A stretch of 64,000 bases of DNA, taken from NCBI GenBank assembly GCA_050486405.1, contig JBJHDF010000008.1, positions 69,449 through 133,448 on the forward strand. The letters are read 5' to 3'. A program made the translations under genes and the position numbers. Numbering within the stretch: position 1 is the stretch's first letter; each line of letters starts with the position of its first letter. Of this stretch, positions 26,041 through 33,073 are shown piece by piece. Under the pieces are notes generated by a model, which did no database searches, was not told the origin of the DNA, and was given only the letters and a program-made list of their open reading frames with translations. This stretch comes from JBJHDF01 sp050486405 (GTDB lineage: Bacteria > Pseudomonadota > Gammaproteobacteria > Pseudomonadales > Cellvibrionaceae).

Positions 26041-26519
26041 CAGTCAGGCCTCCCGGTACCGTAAATCTGCCTGTGCAGCTCAATGTAATACTGGTCGCCC
26101 GGATCCTTGGGGTCAGGCACTGAAATACCAAAGTCCTGGTGTAGCCAGTTCTTCACTTCTTCGCCGTATTCACAAAACCGCTTTGTGCTCATGCTGGCCG
26201 TGGATTCGTAGATGTAACTGATCCGGCCGCTGGCAAGCGGCACCTCTTCCACCACCAGAAACAACTGCTGGCACATGGCATGGAGGCGGGCCCGTGTGAA
26301 CGTCATTCCCCTGATCGAATATCCGGCCTCGTTCAGTGCCCTGCAGGCCTGCTTGTAAATCCACCCATTGAGGTAGCGGTTTTGCAGGTCGGACCGGACG
26401 TTATCGACAAACCGGCCGACAATCACCGTCCCCGGGCACTGCTGTTTGATCCATTCCATAGCCCTGGTGGTCCTGGGCTCCAGCAGGCCGTCCGTTCTGG
26501 GGTATAGAGCCATTTCCAC
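26040..26519 (-). CDS. NinB-like recombination protein, ~159 aa
   Basis: GTG 26519 overlaps the previous TAG and has TGGAGG eight bases upstream; ATG 26513 (MALYPRTDG) is the alternative. The segments RSDLQNRYLNGWIYKQACRA, TRARLHAMCQQLF and STASMSTKRFCEYGEEVKNW, ending SVPDP, line up with the pattern of lambda NinB (a QN-R motif, then STS-x-x-S-x-x-x-F and a DP end). NinB binds ssDNA and acts in recombination. The resemblance is by pattern only. Confidence 0.5.
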   Translation of the reverse strand: MEMALYPRTDGLLEPRTTRAMEWIKQQCPGTVIVGRFVDNVRSDLQNRYLNGWIYKQACRALNEAGYSIRGMTFTRARLHAMCQQLFLVVEEVPLASGRISYIYESTASMSTKRFCEYGEEVKNWLHQDFGISVPDPKDPGDQYYIELHRQIYGTGRPD

Positions 26520-26911
26520 TAGGATTGCCTCCACATGAACTCAGGCGGCTCAGGCAGCACCCACAGGTGGCGCATGGCTGCCACGTTCACCACATGCTCA
26601 GCCGGCGGGAATATCTCAACCGCACAGGCATCCTGGTAGCCGACCGCGTTTTTGATTGCCTGCAGGTCGTCCCACGTTATCCCGTCGGACCATTGTCCGT
26701 CGATCTGCGTTACACGGCAGACGGTCAACCGAATCACGTCACCCTCTTCCTGAAACTCCTGGATCAGATAATGCGAGTTCTGCCAGACCCGGGTTCTTAG
26801 CGGATCATGGCCGGTTGTCGGCCACTGTTCCGGTGGAATTTTCAGGAACCCTTTGCGGGACTTTTCCTTTTTCCGGTCTGCGATCAGTCTCTGGGCTTTG
26901 CTTTTTTTCAT
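26519..26911 (-). CDS. DUF7694-like phage protein, 130 aa
   Basis: ATG 26911 overlaps the stop of the upstream gene. A basic N-terminus (MKKSKAQRLIADRKKEKSRK) leads to the conserved core WSDGITWDDLQAIKNAVGY and AVEIFPPAEHVVNVAAMRHL, ending with WVLPEPPEF. This core recurs in small phage proteins classed as DUF7694. Function unknown. Located in the replication/recombination part of the early operon. Confidence 0.65.
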   Translation of the reverse strand: MKKSKAQRLIADRKKEKSRKGFLKIPPEQWPTTGHDPLRTRVWQNSHYLIQEFQEEGDVIRLTVCRVTQIDGQWSDGITWDDLQAIKNAVGYQDACAVEIFPPAEHVVNVAAMRHLWVLPEPPEFMWRQS

Positions 26912-27111
26912 TCCGCCGCCGCCTCTTTGGTTTCCTGTGAAACCTTTTCCCATGCCGCAAACCCGTGCTTCCTGGCGAGAATCACACAGGACTGCACCAA
27001 CGTCGGCATCTTGCCCAACTCCTGCGCCACTTCCTTCAGTGTCAGCCCCTCGGATTCCAATTCTATGGCCTGGGCAACTTCCGCTTTTGTCATTCCGCGT
27101 ATGGTCTGCAT
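26908..27111 (-). CDS. Small helix-turn-helix protein, 67 aa
   Basis: Residues ~6-50 form a helix-turn-helix of the resolvase/homeodomain-like type (TKAEVAQAIELESEGLTLKE then VAQELGKMPTLVQSCVIL). No other domain is present. It lies one base after the MazG-like small gene and is coupled to the DUF7694 gene. It could be a regulator of the early operon or a DNA-binding accessory. Confidence 0.55.
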   Translation of the reverse strand: MQTIRGMTKAEVAQAIELESEGLTLKEVAQELGKMPTLVQSCVILARKHGFAAWEKVSQETKEAAAE

Positions 27112-27112
27112 G

Positions 27113-27391
27113 TTATTCCGGCAGATTCTCTATCATCCGCTCATGCCGCTCATGCCTACGGTCGATGGACTCCACGGCAGCAACAGCCAGCGCTGCAACC
27201 TGGACCAGTCGCCGTCTTGCTTTCTCCCTATTCGGGATGCTCGCCATCTGCCTTGCCCACCCGGCATAGTCTTCGATGTACTGGACAAACTCAGCAGTGC
27301 TGTGCTCGTCGTCGTGCAGCGGCCCGCCCCACTTCTGGTCTTGCCGCTCTCTTTCCTGCTCCACTTCACACAAAACGGTTCTGGTACTCAT
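27113..27391 (-). CDS. Phage protein with ERxRQDxKWGG motif, 92 aa
   Basis: The start is ATG 27391 (MSTRTVLCEVEQERERQDQK) with GGAGATAT upstream. The motif ERERQDQKWGG followed by HDDEHS and DYAGWARQM is frequent in small phage proteins next to replication genes; it loosely recalls MazG-like pyrophosphohydrolase helices. No complete metal-binding site is visible. Spacing to the dnaB-type helicase upstream is 41 bp. Confidence 0.55.
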   Translation of the reverse strand: MSTRTVLCEVEQERERQDQKWGGPLHDDEHSTAEFVQYIEDYAGWARQMASIPNREKARRRLVQVAALAVAAVESIDRRHERHERMIENLPE

Positions 27392-27432
27392 GGCAATATC
27401 TCCTCGTAACAAATAACCCACGATTTACTCGA

Positions 27433-28773
27433 TCACACAAACCCGCCGGCCTCCCTCTGGGGCGCATATATTTGCTCAGGCTTGGGGATGTAGGACAGAT
27501 TGGCAAACCTGGAAAATTGCAGTTGTGTGGCCAGGTAATCCGTTCCAATTTCGCCGTTTCTGAACTTTGCGGTAATGATCTCTGCTATCCCGCTGTGCGG
27601 AGTATCAGGGTTGTAAACCTCATCCCGGTAGATGAAGCTGATGATGTCAGCGTCTTGCTCAATCTGCCCCGTCTCGCGAAGGTCGGCCAGCTTGGGGCGT
27701 CTGTCTGGACGGTCTTCACACTTACGCGACAGTTGGCTCAGCGCCAGCACGGGCGCACCGATCGTCTTAGCCATCACTTTCAACTTTCGGCTGACTTCAC
27801 TCACAATGTCAAACCGGCTTTTCCCTGGGGCGGTCATCAACTGCAAGTAGTCCACAACAACCAAACCAATGTTTCCCCGCTTCGCAAATTTGCGCGCTAT
27901 CCCCAGCGCTCGGTTCACGTCAATGGCGGGGATTTCGATAATGTGGATTTTCAAATTCTTGAGTTGGACGACTCCGGCAGAGAGCTTCGGCCATTGGTCA
28001 TCGGCCAGCTTCCCGCTACGGACAACATCCGTGCTCAGGCCGGAGGCTGAGCAAACAAGCCGATCCGCCAACTGCTCCTTGCTCATTTCCATCGAGAAAA
28101 CCAACACCTCCTTGCCGGTCTTGGCCACGCTCTGGGCGATATTCATGGCCAACGCAGTCTTGCCCTGAGACGGCCGCGCCGCAACCACCCAGAGATCGGT
28201 CGGCTCAATGAATAACCGCCTGTCCAGGGACTCGAATCCGGTTTTTATTGTGTCGACAACCCGGCCGCGAAACTTGTCATCAATCCGCTGTACGCAGTTT
28301 TTCAGAACCTGCTCGAAGGGCGTTGCTTCCACTGCGTCATGTCGCTCCAGTGCGGCAAACTCGCCGTGCAGGAGATTCATCTTGTCATCCACAGGAACGG
28401 ACTCGTCGTCGCCAATTTCGGCAATGCGGCGACCGGCATCGGCAATCCTGCGCTCAATGGCCCGGTCAGCAACGATGCGCCCGTAGGCCAGGATGTTGGT
28501 GGCTGACGGGGTGTTGTGGGACAGCTCCACCAAATAACCGATTCCGCCATCAACCCGCGCAAGCTCCCCGCGCTCATGCATGTGCTCTGCCAGCGTCAGG
28601 TGATCCACAGACTGGCCATCGTTGATCATGTCGAGGATGGCGGAAAAAATCATCCGGTGGTCGCCTCGGTAAAAATCCTCTGCGAATAAAAACTCCTGCA
28701 GGGCATCAATCCGCTCGGGATTGAATAACAACCCGCCGATCACGCTCTGCTCTGCCTCGATGCTGTATCTCAT
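27433..28773 (-). CDS. dnaB: Replicative DNA helicase, DnaB family, 446 aa
   Basis: The start is ATG 28773 (MRYSIEAEQSVIGGLLFNPE), overlapping the previous stop. The N-terminal DnaB helical domain covers ~1-100; Walker A ARPSQGKTA is at ~199-207 and Walker B VVVDYLQLM at ~305-313, followed by LSQLSRKCEDRPDRRPKLAD and ISFIYRDEVY, all DnaB motifs. It unwinds DNA at the phage fork and is probably loaded by the DUF1376 protein encoded immediately before it. Confidence 0.92.
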   Translation of the reverse strand: MRYSIEAEQSVIGGLLFNPERIDALQEFLFAEDFYRGDHRMIFSAILDMINDGQSVDHLTLAEHMHERGELARVDGGIGYLVELSHNTPSATNILAYGRIVADRAIERRIADAGRRIAEIGDDESVPVDDKMNLLHGEFAALERHDAVEATPFEQVLKNCVQRIDDKFRGRVVDTIKTGFESLDRRLFIEPTDLWVVAARPSQGKTALAMNIAQSVAKTGKEVLVFSMEMSKEQLADRLVCSASGLSTDVVRSGKLADDQWPKLSAGVVQLKNLKIHIIEIPAIDVNRALGIARKFAKRGNIGLVVVDYLQLMTAPGKSRFDIVSEVSRKLKVMAKTIGAPVLALSQLSRKCEDRPDRRPKLADLRETGQIEQDADIISFIYRDEVYNPDTPHSGIAEIITAKFRNGEIGTDYLATQLQFSRFANLSYIPKPEQIYAPQREAGGFV

Positions 28774-29528
28774 GCCGCCTCCTGATTTTTCATGGCAGCC
28801 ATGGCCTGCCGCCCCTTGGTGGTCAACTGGTACCCAGATCCGTCGTGCCACCACAGCTCAAACCAGTTCCCGCGAACCGCTCGATTGAATACCGCTCGCC
28901 AGTCCTTGTATTTTTTGTCAACCAGGGAGTACCGGGCCTTGAATTCAACCCAGGTTGCTCGCAGGTACTCTGCTGGTATGCCAGCCCGCTCGGCGTAATC
29001 AAACACCGGATCGTCGTCAGGGATGGGCTTCTCCCCCGCCTCCCTGAGTCGATCAAGCCAACCAGGGAAAGTGACCAGCGGTTTACCGCTGGGTTTTTTT
29101 GCTTGTTTTTTATTACTTTGGTTATTGGTTATTGGTTCTTGGTTAGGTGGCGATTCGTTATTGCTTTGTGCACCATCCGTGCACGGTTCGTGCACGTTTC
29201 GTTTCCCTTTTCTACGGTTTGCCTCACGCTCTCTGGCTATTTTTGCGTTTTGTTTGGCCTTTTCGTGGTACGCCTCCAGCTCCTCCTGGATGCGCTTTTG
29301 TATGTACTTGTCGCCCTCAAGTGTGAAGAATTTACCCAAAACAAACTCAACTGCGGCCACTTCCTCGGGCGTTCTTGCCCAAGTCCAGTCGATTGCCTCC
29401 TCCTTGGTGGGGAACTGTTCACGGTCATAGCACGAGTCGATCAAAAGCGTGTACGCTCCGTGCTCCAGCATCGACAGTCGGCCGGCTTTTTTGGCGTAAT
29501 CGCCCAGGTTTCGTTTGTAGTAGTGCAT
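28770..29528 (-). CDS. DUF1376 replication-initiation protein, 252 aa
   Basis: The N-terminal DUF1376 domain begins HYYKRNLGDYAKKAGRLSML and continues through YTLLIDSCYDREQFP. A charged linker with an Asn/Gln-rich stretch (QEPITNNQSNKKQ) joins it to a C-terminal winged-helix-like region (DWRAVFNRAVRGNWFELWW). Such proteins bind the phage origin and recruit helicase. ATG 29528 overlaps the previous stop by one base; GTG 29531 is possible. It is coupled to dnaB. Confidence 0.8.
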   Translation of the reverse strand: MHYYKRNLGDYAKKAGRLSMLEHGAYTLLIDSCYDREQFPTKEEAIDWTWARTPEEVAAVEFVLGKFFTLEGDKYIQKRIQEELEAYHEKAKQNAKIAREREANRRKGKRNVHEPCTDGAQSNNESPPNQEPITNNQSNKKQAKKPSGKPLVTFPGWLDRLREAGEKPIPDDDPVFDYAERAGIPAEYLRATWVEFKARYSLVDKKYKDWRAVFNRAVRGNWFELWWHDGSGYQLTTKGRQAMAAMKNQEAA

Positions 29529-29755
29529 CACTCACCGGCCCCCAGGTGGGCGTCCATATTGATCCCCGCCCGCCTCAGCTTGTCGTGCAAGCGGTCGGTC
29601 ATTCTCTGCTTCTGAGCCTCACTGCGGCACTTGCAGAGCCACACAAACCGATCAAGGCAATACCAAGCCGCCCGCCGGGCGCCCAGCGCCAACAGCAGAC
29701 GAAACAGTTGCCGCCAGACGGCAATGCGGATCTCGTGAAACCAGTCTCTTAGCAT
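29528..29755 (-). CDS. Small basic hypothetical protein, 75 aa
   Basis: Very basic, with an amphipathic/hydrophobic N-terminal helix (AVWRQLFRLLLALGARRAAW) and a charged C-terminal helix (EAQKQRMTDRLHDKLRRAG). It might sit at the membrane. It is the first gene after an internal terminator and is translationally coupled to the replication protein. No family recognised. Confidence 0.45.
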   Translation of the reverse strand: MLRDWFHEIRIAVWRQLFRLLLALGARRAAWYCLDRFVWLCKCRSEAQKQRMTDRLHDKLRRAGINMDAHLGAGE

Positions 29756-29772
29756 TATTTAGGCCCCCGAAA

Positions 29773-29802
29773 AAACAGAAAAAAGCCCCCTCTGCAGGGG
29801 GC
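29773..29802 (-). terminator. Internal terminator of leftward early operon
   Basis: The minus strand reads GCCCCCT-GCAG-AGGGGGC followed by TTTTTTCTGTTTTTT. It lies after the first two early genes and before the replication genes, so it would limit replication gene expression unless bypassed. Confidence 0.85.
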
Positions 29803-29819
29803 GCAATCGTAGCCTTCCG

Positions 29820-30080
29820 TTAGCTTGCGAGACTGAACATACTGGGATCGTCGTTGGCGGCCTCCTGCTGGGCCAGGCGCAATTGCACTTGAACCAGGAG
29901 GTCGCCACGGGTTGGGCGACAGCCGCGAACGTATCGAGCCACCACCAGTGCGGCGTCACGAATGAAGGCCGCCCGCTCCCGGCCGGCGTCCACAGAAGCC
30001 TGGTCAATTTCGGCTTGCTCGTAGTCGCTCAGGTAAATGCGGACATGGTTTTCACGAACGCGCTTTCTGTCTTTGTACAT
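29820..30080 (-). CDS. Ribbon-helix-helix-like small protein, 86 aa
   Basis: A short N-terminal strand (ENHVRIYLSDYEQAEIDQAS) followed by two helices (AGRERAAFIRDAALVVARYV) is the layout of MetJ/Arc-type ribbon-helix-helix DNA-binding proteins. It is the second gene of the early operon, directly downstream of the Cro-like gene and before the internal terminator, a place typical of a second regulator. Target unknown. Confidence 0.55.
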   Translation of the reverse strand: MYKDRKRVRENHVRIYLSDYEQAEIDQASVDAGRERAAFIRDAALVVARYVRGCRPTRGDLLVQVQLRLAQQEAANDDPSMFSLAS

Positions 30081-30089
30081 GGGAACCCC

Positions 30090-30311
30090 CTATGCTGCTG
30101 ATGAACCGACCATCCCAAAATGCTCAAGCACCTCTTTGATGCTCACCTGCCCATTGCTTTCATGGGCCAGCGCCTCGCGCAGCGGCTTTCTGGGCTCCTT
30201 GTTTGCGGTCAGTATGTGAATGCGGAGATACGCCGGCGTAGTTCCGCACCGGCGGGCGTAGTCCTCCCGCTCTTCCGAGGACAAGGATCTGATGTAATCA
30301 GCCAGCTTCAT
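30090..30311 (-). CDS. Cro-like regulator, 73 aa
   Basis: The start is ATG 30311 (MKLADYIRSLSSEEREDYAR) with GGAGG seven bases upstream. The protein is a single Cro/YdaS-type helix-turn-helix (CGTTPAYLRIHILTANKEPR then SIKEVLEHFGM). It diverges from the repressor gene across the operator region and is the first gene of the leftward early transcript, which defines it as the lytic regulator. Confidence 0.75.
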   Translation of the reverse strand: MKLADYIRSLSSEEREDYARRCGTTPAYLRIHILTANKEPRKPLREALAHESNGQVSIKEVLEHFGMVGSSAA

Positions 30312-30338
30312 GCTGCCTCCAATAGAAATACCTCTGCA

Positions 30339-30401
30339 AAAGGTACCCCACGGGTACATTTACTGTCAACCTTTTTTGTTCTTTACCTTTAAGGTACTTA
30401 T
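30339..30401 (-). promoter_or_regulatory. Immunity operators and leftward early promoter
   Basis: Two palindromes share the core GTAC-N7-GTAC: 30343-30357 (GTAC-CCCACGG-GTAC) and 30383-30397 (TTAC-CTTTAAG-GTAC). The minus-strand promoter has TTGACA at 30369-30364, an 18-nt spacer and TACCTT at 30345-30340, so the first operator covers the spacer and -10. Binding there would shut off the cro operon. The second operator lies between this and the repressor start. Confidence 0.7.
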
Positions 30402-30417
30402 TGCGATATTGGAAGCC

Positions 30418-30756
30418 ATGGATATAACTGAAATCAGGTACAGGAACGCGAGGCTACTGGTGGCGCAGTCCGGCAGCCTGCAGGCGTTCGCGGACAAAAT
30501 CGGAAAGGTGCCCACCCAAGCCAGCGCTTTCGCTGGGCGCAATCCCAGAAAAGGCATCGGGCGGAAAATTGCCAGGGAAATTGAGGCGGCATTCGGAAAG
30601 CCACATGGTTGGCTTGATCAACTGCACGACTCTGGCACCGACAGCACCCTGGGCCAGATCGCGCAGGAGATCACCGACTTCAACCAGGGCGAGCTGGCGG
30701 AACTGATGGCCCAGATCGACCTGATAAAGCGCCGCAAGCGCGGCGAGCTCGGATAG
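30418..30756 (+). CDS. CI-like repressor without protease domain, 112 aa
   Basis: The start is ATG 30418 (MDITEIRYRNARLLVAQSGS) with GGAAG upstream. Residues ~5-60 are a lambda-repressor-type helix-turn-helix (AFADKIGKVPTQASAFAGRN) followed by a helical oligomerisation segment (GELAELMAQIDLIKRRKRG). There is no S24 self-cleavage domain, so induction must go by another route, for example an antirepressor. It diverges from cro and very likely binds the GTACC operators. Confidence 0.75.
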   Translation: MDITEIRYRNARLLVAQSGSLQAFADKIGKVPTQASAFAGRNPRKGIGRKIAREIEAAFGKPHGWLDQLHDSGTDSTLGQIAQEITDFNQGELAELMAQIDLIKRRKRGELG

Positions 30757-30859
30757 CCCGGGCGGCTGCCAGCACCCGCTCCAGCTCCTGGGCAGTCAGG
30801 GTTTTGCAGTGTTTCAGCACGGCATCTGCCGTCATGGGTTTTATTGTCTCTCGGTCCAT
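30680..30859 (-). CDS. Possible 59-aa ORF antisense to the repressor 3' end
   Basis: A frame from ATG 30859 to the TGA at 30682-30680 begins MDRETIKPMTADAVLKHCKT and continues with a charged helix (TAQELERVLAAARAIRARR). It has a good ribosome site (AGAAGGA, 8 nt before ATG). Its last ~25 codons lie opposite repressor codons and look like a shadow. It could be a small antirepressor-type gene or chance. Low certainty. Confidence 0.3.
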   Translation of the reverse strand: MDRETIKPMTADAVLKHCKTLTAQELERVLAAARAIRARRACGALSGRSGPSVPPARPG

Positions 30860-30934
30860 AATGACGTCCTTCTGAAGGTTTTATGGCCGAATACTGTAGA
30901 TTCTTGCGACAGACTTCACAAAATGGGGGTGGGT

Positions 30935-31327
30935 ATGGGGTTTTTCAGTAGGCTTAGAGCCACCAATCGCCAAGCTAAGGTGGCGGCCAACGTATCTGTA
31001 TACCTGGAGCTGGCCGGAGCCAAACACATTGGGTTTAGTGCCGATGATTTGGCGACGGAGATTACCGTGCGGGCCATCCATCATATGCCGAACTTCTTTA
31101 ATCCAAGCGACCCCATAGCGCCCCAGGTTCTCCCGCTCACTGCCCTTGTCCTTGCGTCGGCGGCGGATACAGAAAGTATTGTTGGCTGCGCATGTCAATC
31201 CGCAGCAGAGTCCGCCATTCGTGATGCTATCGGCAGACTCAAGTTCCTTACCCCGATTGATTTATCCATGCTGCAAATAGCTTGCGATGGCGCGGGCCTT
31301 GATTTTGGCGCCGAATTGGACAAATAA
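30935..31327 (+). CDS. Hypothetical protein between repressor and rightward promoter, 130 aa
   Basis: The likely start is ATG 30935 (MGFFSRLRATNRQAKVAANV), though ATG 30923 or GTG 30929 are in frame. The protein is predicted helical with a central hydrophobic segment (APQVLPLTALVLASAADTES) and two Cys. Family not recognised. It is co-oriented with the repressor and lies before the lytic promoter, so it may be expressed in the lysogen. Its stop codon lies within the left arm of a long inverted repeat. Confidence 0.5.
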   Translation: MGFFSRLRATNRQAKVAANVSVYLELAGAKHIGFSADDLATEITVRAIHHMPNFFNPSDPIAPQVLPLTALVLASAADTESIVGCACQSAAESAIRDAIGRLKFLTPIDLSMLQIACDGAGLDFGAELDK

Positions 31328-31583
31328 GCACAGGAGGTGGCACCCATTTTTGCCTTTCACCTCCCAAGCACTGGCCGCCTGCTAATGCGTGGCGGTAGGC
31401 AACCAGCCGCCGTAAGGAGGTGATAAATATGGCATCAAAAACCAAGTGCCGCCCAGCCCGCACCGCGGGTAAGTCTGGGCCGAAGACCGTAACGGTGAAG
31501 CCTCACAAACGGTCCACGCCCAAGTCACTCCCTAAGTGCCGGTGATGGGCAACTAAGGGATGGGTGCCACCTCCTGTGCTTAT
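31324..31583. repeat. 24-bp perfect inverted repeat flanking a 38-codon gene
   Basis: Arms 31324-31347 (ATAAGCACAGGAGG...) and 31560-31583 (...CCTCCTGTGCTTAT) are exact reverse complements over 24 bases, with 212 bp between. No target duplication is visible outside them. The left arm contains an SD-like AGGAGGT and the right arm its complement. A second pair, anti-SD TCACCTCC at 31357-31364 and SD GGAGGTGA at 31417-31424, lies inside. Could be a long RNA stem or the ends of a miniature element. Confidence 0.85.
31429..31545 (+). CDS. Small basic protein inside the inverted repeat, 38 aa
   Basis: ATG 31429 is preceded by an ideal ribosome site AAGGAGGTGAT (31414-31424). The product begins MASKTKCRPARTAGKSG and ends SLPKCR: 38 residues, about a third Lys/Arg, with Cys near both ends. 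An upstream short frame (MRGGRQPAAVRR) stops inside the ribosome site, suggesting coupling. The SD can pair with a sequence 60 nt upstream. No family known; could bind nucleic acid. Confidence 0.6.
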   Translation: MASKTKCRPARTAGKSGPKTVTVKPHKRSTPKSLPKCR

Positions 31584-31672
31584 CTGTAAAGCCTTCCCAA
31601 TAACCAATTATTAACTCCCTCCCAGCCCTCTCCCTGACTGGCTTCCGGCCATTTTAGCAAACTTTTTTAAAA

Positions 31673-31718
31673 AATGTACCTTTTGGGTGTTGACTTAAAT
31701 GTACCCTTGAGGTACTTT
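31673..31718 (+). promoter_or_regulatory. Rightward early promoter with repressor operators
   Basis: TTGACT (31690-31695), a 17-nt spacer and TACTTT (31713-31718) form a good sigma-70 promoter. The spacer and -10 contain GTAC-CCTTGAG-GTAC (31701-31715), nearly the same as the operator in the cro promoter, including the flanking AAAT and TTT. A weaker copy, GTAC-CTTTTGG-GTGT (31676-31690), lies 25 bp upstream. Confidence 0.7.
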
Positions 31719-31760
31719 TATCCCCACAAACCACGAAAAACCAGAAAGCCGGGGGTTAAT

Positions 31761-32720
31761 GTGCCAGACAAAAAAATAACCGCTTACAAGGGGTTCAGCA
31801 GCGACCTGACGTGTCGTGGGTTCCAGTACGAGATCGGCCAGACCTACACCCATGAAGGCCACATAGAGATATGCCAAACCGGGTTCCATGCCTGCGAACA
31901 CCCCTTGGATGTATTCGGCTACTACGAACCTGCGGGTAATCGGTTCGCCCTTGTTGAGCTGTCTGGCGAAATGGCTGGCGGGGACGGTGATACCAAAATC
32001 GCTGCAGCAACCATCACTATCAAAGCAGAAATTCAAATCCCGGACATGGTGAAAGCGGCTGTCGATTACGTTTTCGCGCGCGCCAAGTGGTTTAAGAGAA
32101 GCCACGTTATCAGAGACCTGGGTGCCGCATCAGCCACCGGCAACTGGGGTGCCGCATCAGCCACCGGCTACCGGGGTGCCGCATCAGCCACCGGCTACCG
32201 GGGTGCCGCATCAGCCACCGGCGTCCGGGGTGCCGCATCAGCCACCGGCGTCCAGGGTGCCGCATCAGCCACCGGCGACCGGGGTGCCGCATCAGCCACC
32301 GGCTACCAGGGTGCCGCATCAGCCACCGGCGACCGGGGTGCCGCATCAGCCACCGGCAACTGGGGTGCCGCATCAGCCACCGGCTACCGGGGTGCCGCAT
32401 CAGCCACCGGCGTCCGGGGTGCCGCATCAGCCACCGGCTACCAGGGTGCCGCATCAGCCACCGGCGTCCAGGGTGCCGCATCAGCCACCGGCGTCCAGGG
32501 TGCCGCATCAGCCACCGGCGACCGGGGTGCCGCAATGGCATGCGGCAGGGGCGGAAGAGCCAAGGCCAGCGAGGGCTCTGCAATTTTCCTGGTTGAGCGC
32601 AACGACAGCTGGGAAATCATCCACGTCTGGGCTGGTATTGCAGGCCGCGACGGCATTCTGCCCGACACGTTTTACACGCTCGACGACGGGCGGCCGGTCA
32701 TCGTGGAGGGCCAATCATGA
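31761..32720 (+). CDS. DUF7666-type protein with fifteen GAASATGxx repeats, 319 aa
   Basis: GTG 31761 has GGGGGTT six bases upstream and lies 43 bp after the promoter -10. Residues ~1-110 (ITAYKGFSSDLTCRGFQYEI, then GQTYTHEGHIEICQTGFHAC) are the DUF7666 domain found in phage and bacterial hypothetical proteins. Residues ~121-255 are 15 tandem nonapeptides GAASATG plus two variable residues, probably a beta-solenoid. The C-terminal domain (CGRGGRAKASEGSAIFLVE) is conserved with such repeats. First gene of the rightward early operon; function unknown. Confidence 0.7.
   Translation: MPDKKITAYKGFSSDLTCRGFQYEIGQTYTHEGHIEICQTGFHACEHPLDVFGYYEPAGNRFALVELSGEMAGGDGDTKIAAATITIKAEIQIPDMVKAAVDYVFARAKWFKRSHVIRDLGAASATGNWGAASATGYRGAASATGYRGAASATGVRGAASATGVQGAASATGDRGAASATGYQGAASATGDRGAASATGNWGAASATGYRGAASATGVRGAASATGYQGAASATGVQGAASATGVQGAASATGDRGAAMACGRGGRAKASEGSAIFLVERNDSWEIIHVWAGIAGRDGILPDTFYTLDDGRPVIVEGQS
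32121..32525 (+). repeat. Fifteen 27-bp tandem coding repeats
   Basis: Each unit is GGTGCCGCATCAGCCACCGG followed by C and two variable codons. Across 15 units, 23 of 27 positions appear constant. Variation is confined to codon 8 (AAC, TAC, GTC, GAC) and codon 9 (TGG, CGG, CAG). Order of variable pairs: NW, YR, YR, VR, VQ, DR, YQ, DR, NW, YR, VR, YQ, VQ, VQ, DR. Confidence 0.95.
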
Positions 32721-33073
32721 GAATGCAGCGCTGCAGGGTATCCGACGACGAACTTCGTCACGACCAAGCCCAGGCCCGGGCGACCGCCCAGTTTGAGCAA
32801 GAGGCGCCCGACATGCGCGAGCGGGTCGAGGATCTTGCCCGGGACTTCATTCAGGGTCTGCCGGTCGCCATCCAGCGGTATGGCCGGCCCTACACCCGGG
32901 AAGACCTGCTGTGCGACGTGTACGAGCACGATCTGCACGACCGGGCGGTTTTTGCGGCCTGTGCCGGTGACCCAGACCCCATGAGGGATCTGGTTATCCG
33001 CTGCGCTCAGCGGGCCGCTGCTGTGCACCTGTATGGTGAGTGCACCGCTGATGACTTGGGGTTTATGCCATGA
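32717..33073 (+). CDS. Hypothetical phage protein, 118 aa
   Basis: ATG overlaps the stop of the repeat protein (ATGA). The protein is acidic and helical (QFEQEAPDMRERVEDLARDF) and contains YTREDLLCDVYEHDLHD. No family recognised. It is coupled to the small gene downstream in the same way. Position ahead of bet suggests an early accessory role. Confidence 0.5.
   Translation: MRMQRCRVSDDELRHDQAQARATAQFEQEAPDMRERVEDLARDFIQGLPVAIQRYGRPYTREDLLCDVYEHDLHDRAVFAACAGDPDPMRDLVIRCAQRAAAVHLYGECTADDLGFMP

Noticed and set aside
31324..31583. Insertion sequence
   Set aside because: The inverted repeats resemble terminal repeats, but there is no transposase and no target duplication.
32121..32525. Regular repeat array resembling CRISPR
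   Set aside because: Units are 27 bp and contiguous, with only 4-6 variable bases rather than spacers; the array is in frame inside a gene and no cas genes are present.
32110..32583. Long open frames on the minus strand and in the second plus frame over the 27-bp repeats
   Set aside because: A 27-bp unit without stops opens all frames; they are consequences of the repeat, not genes.
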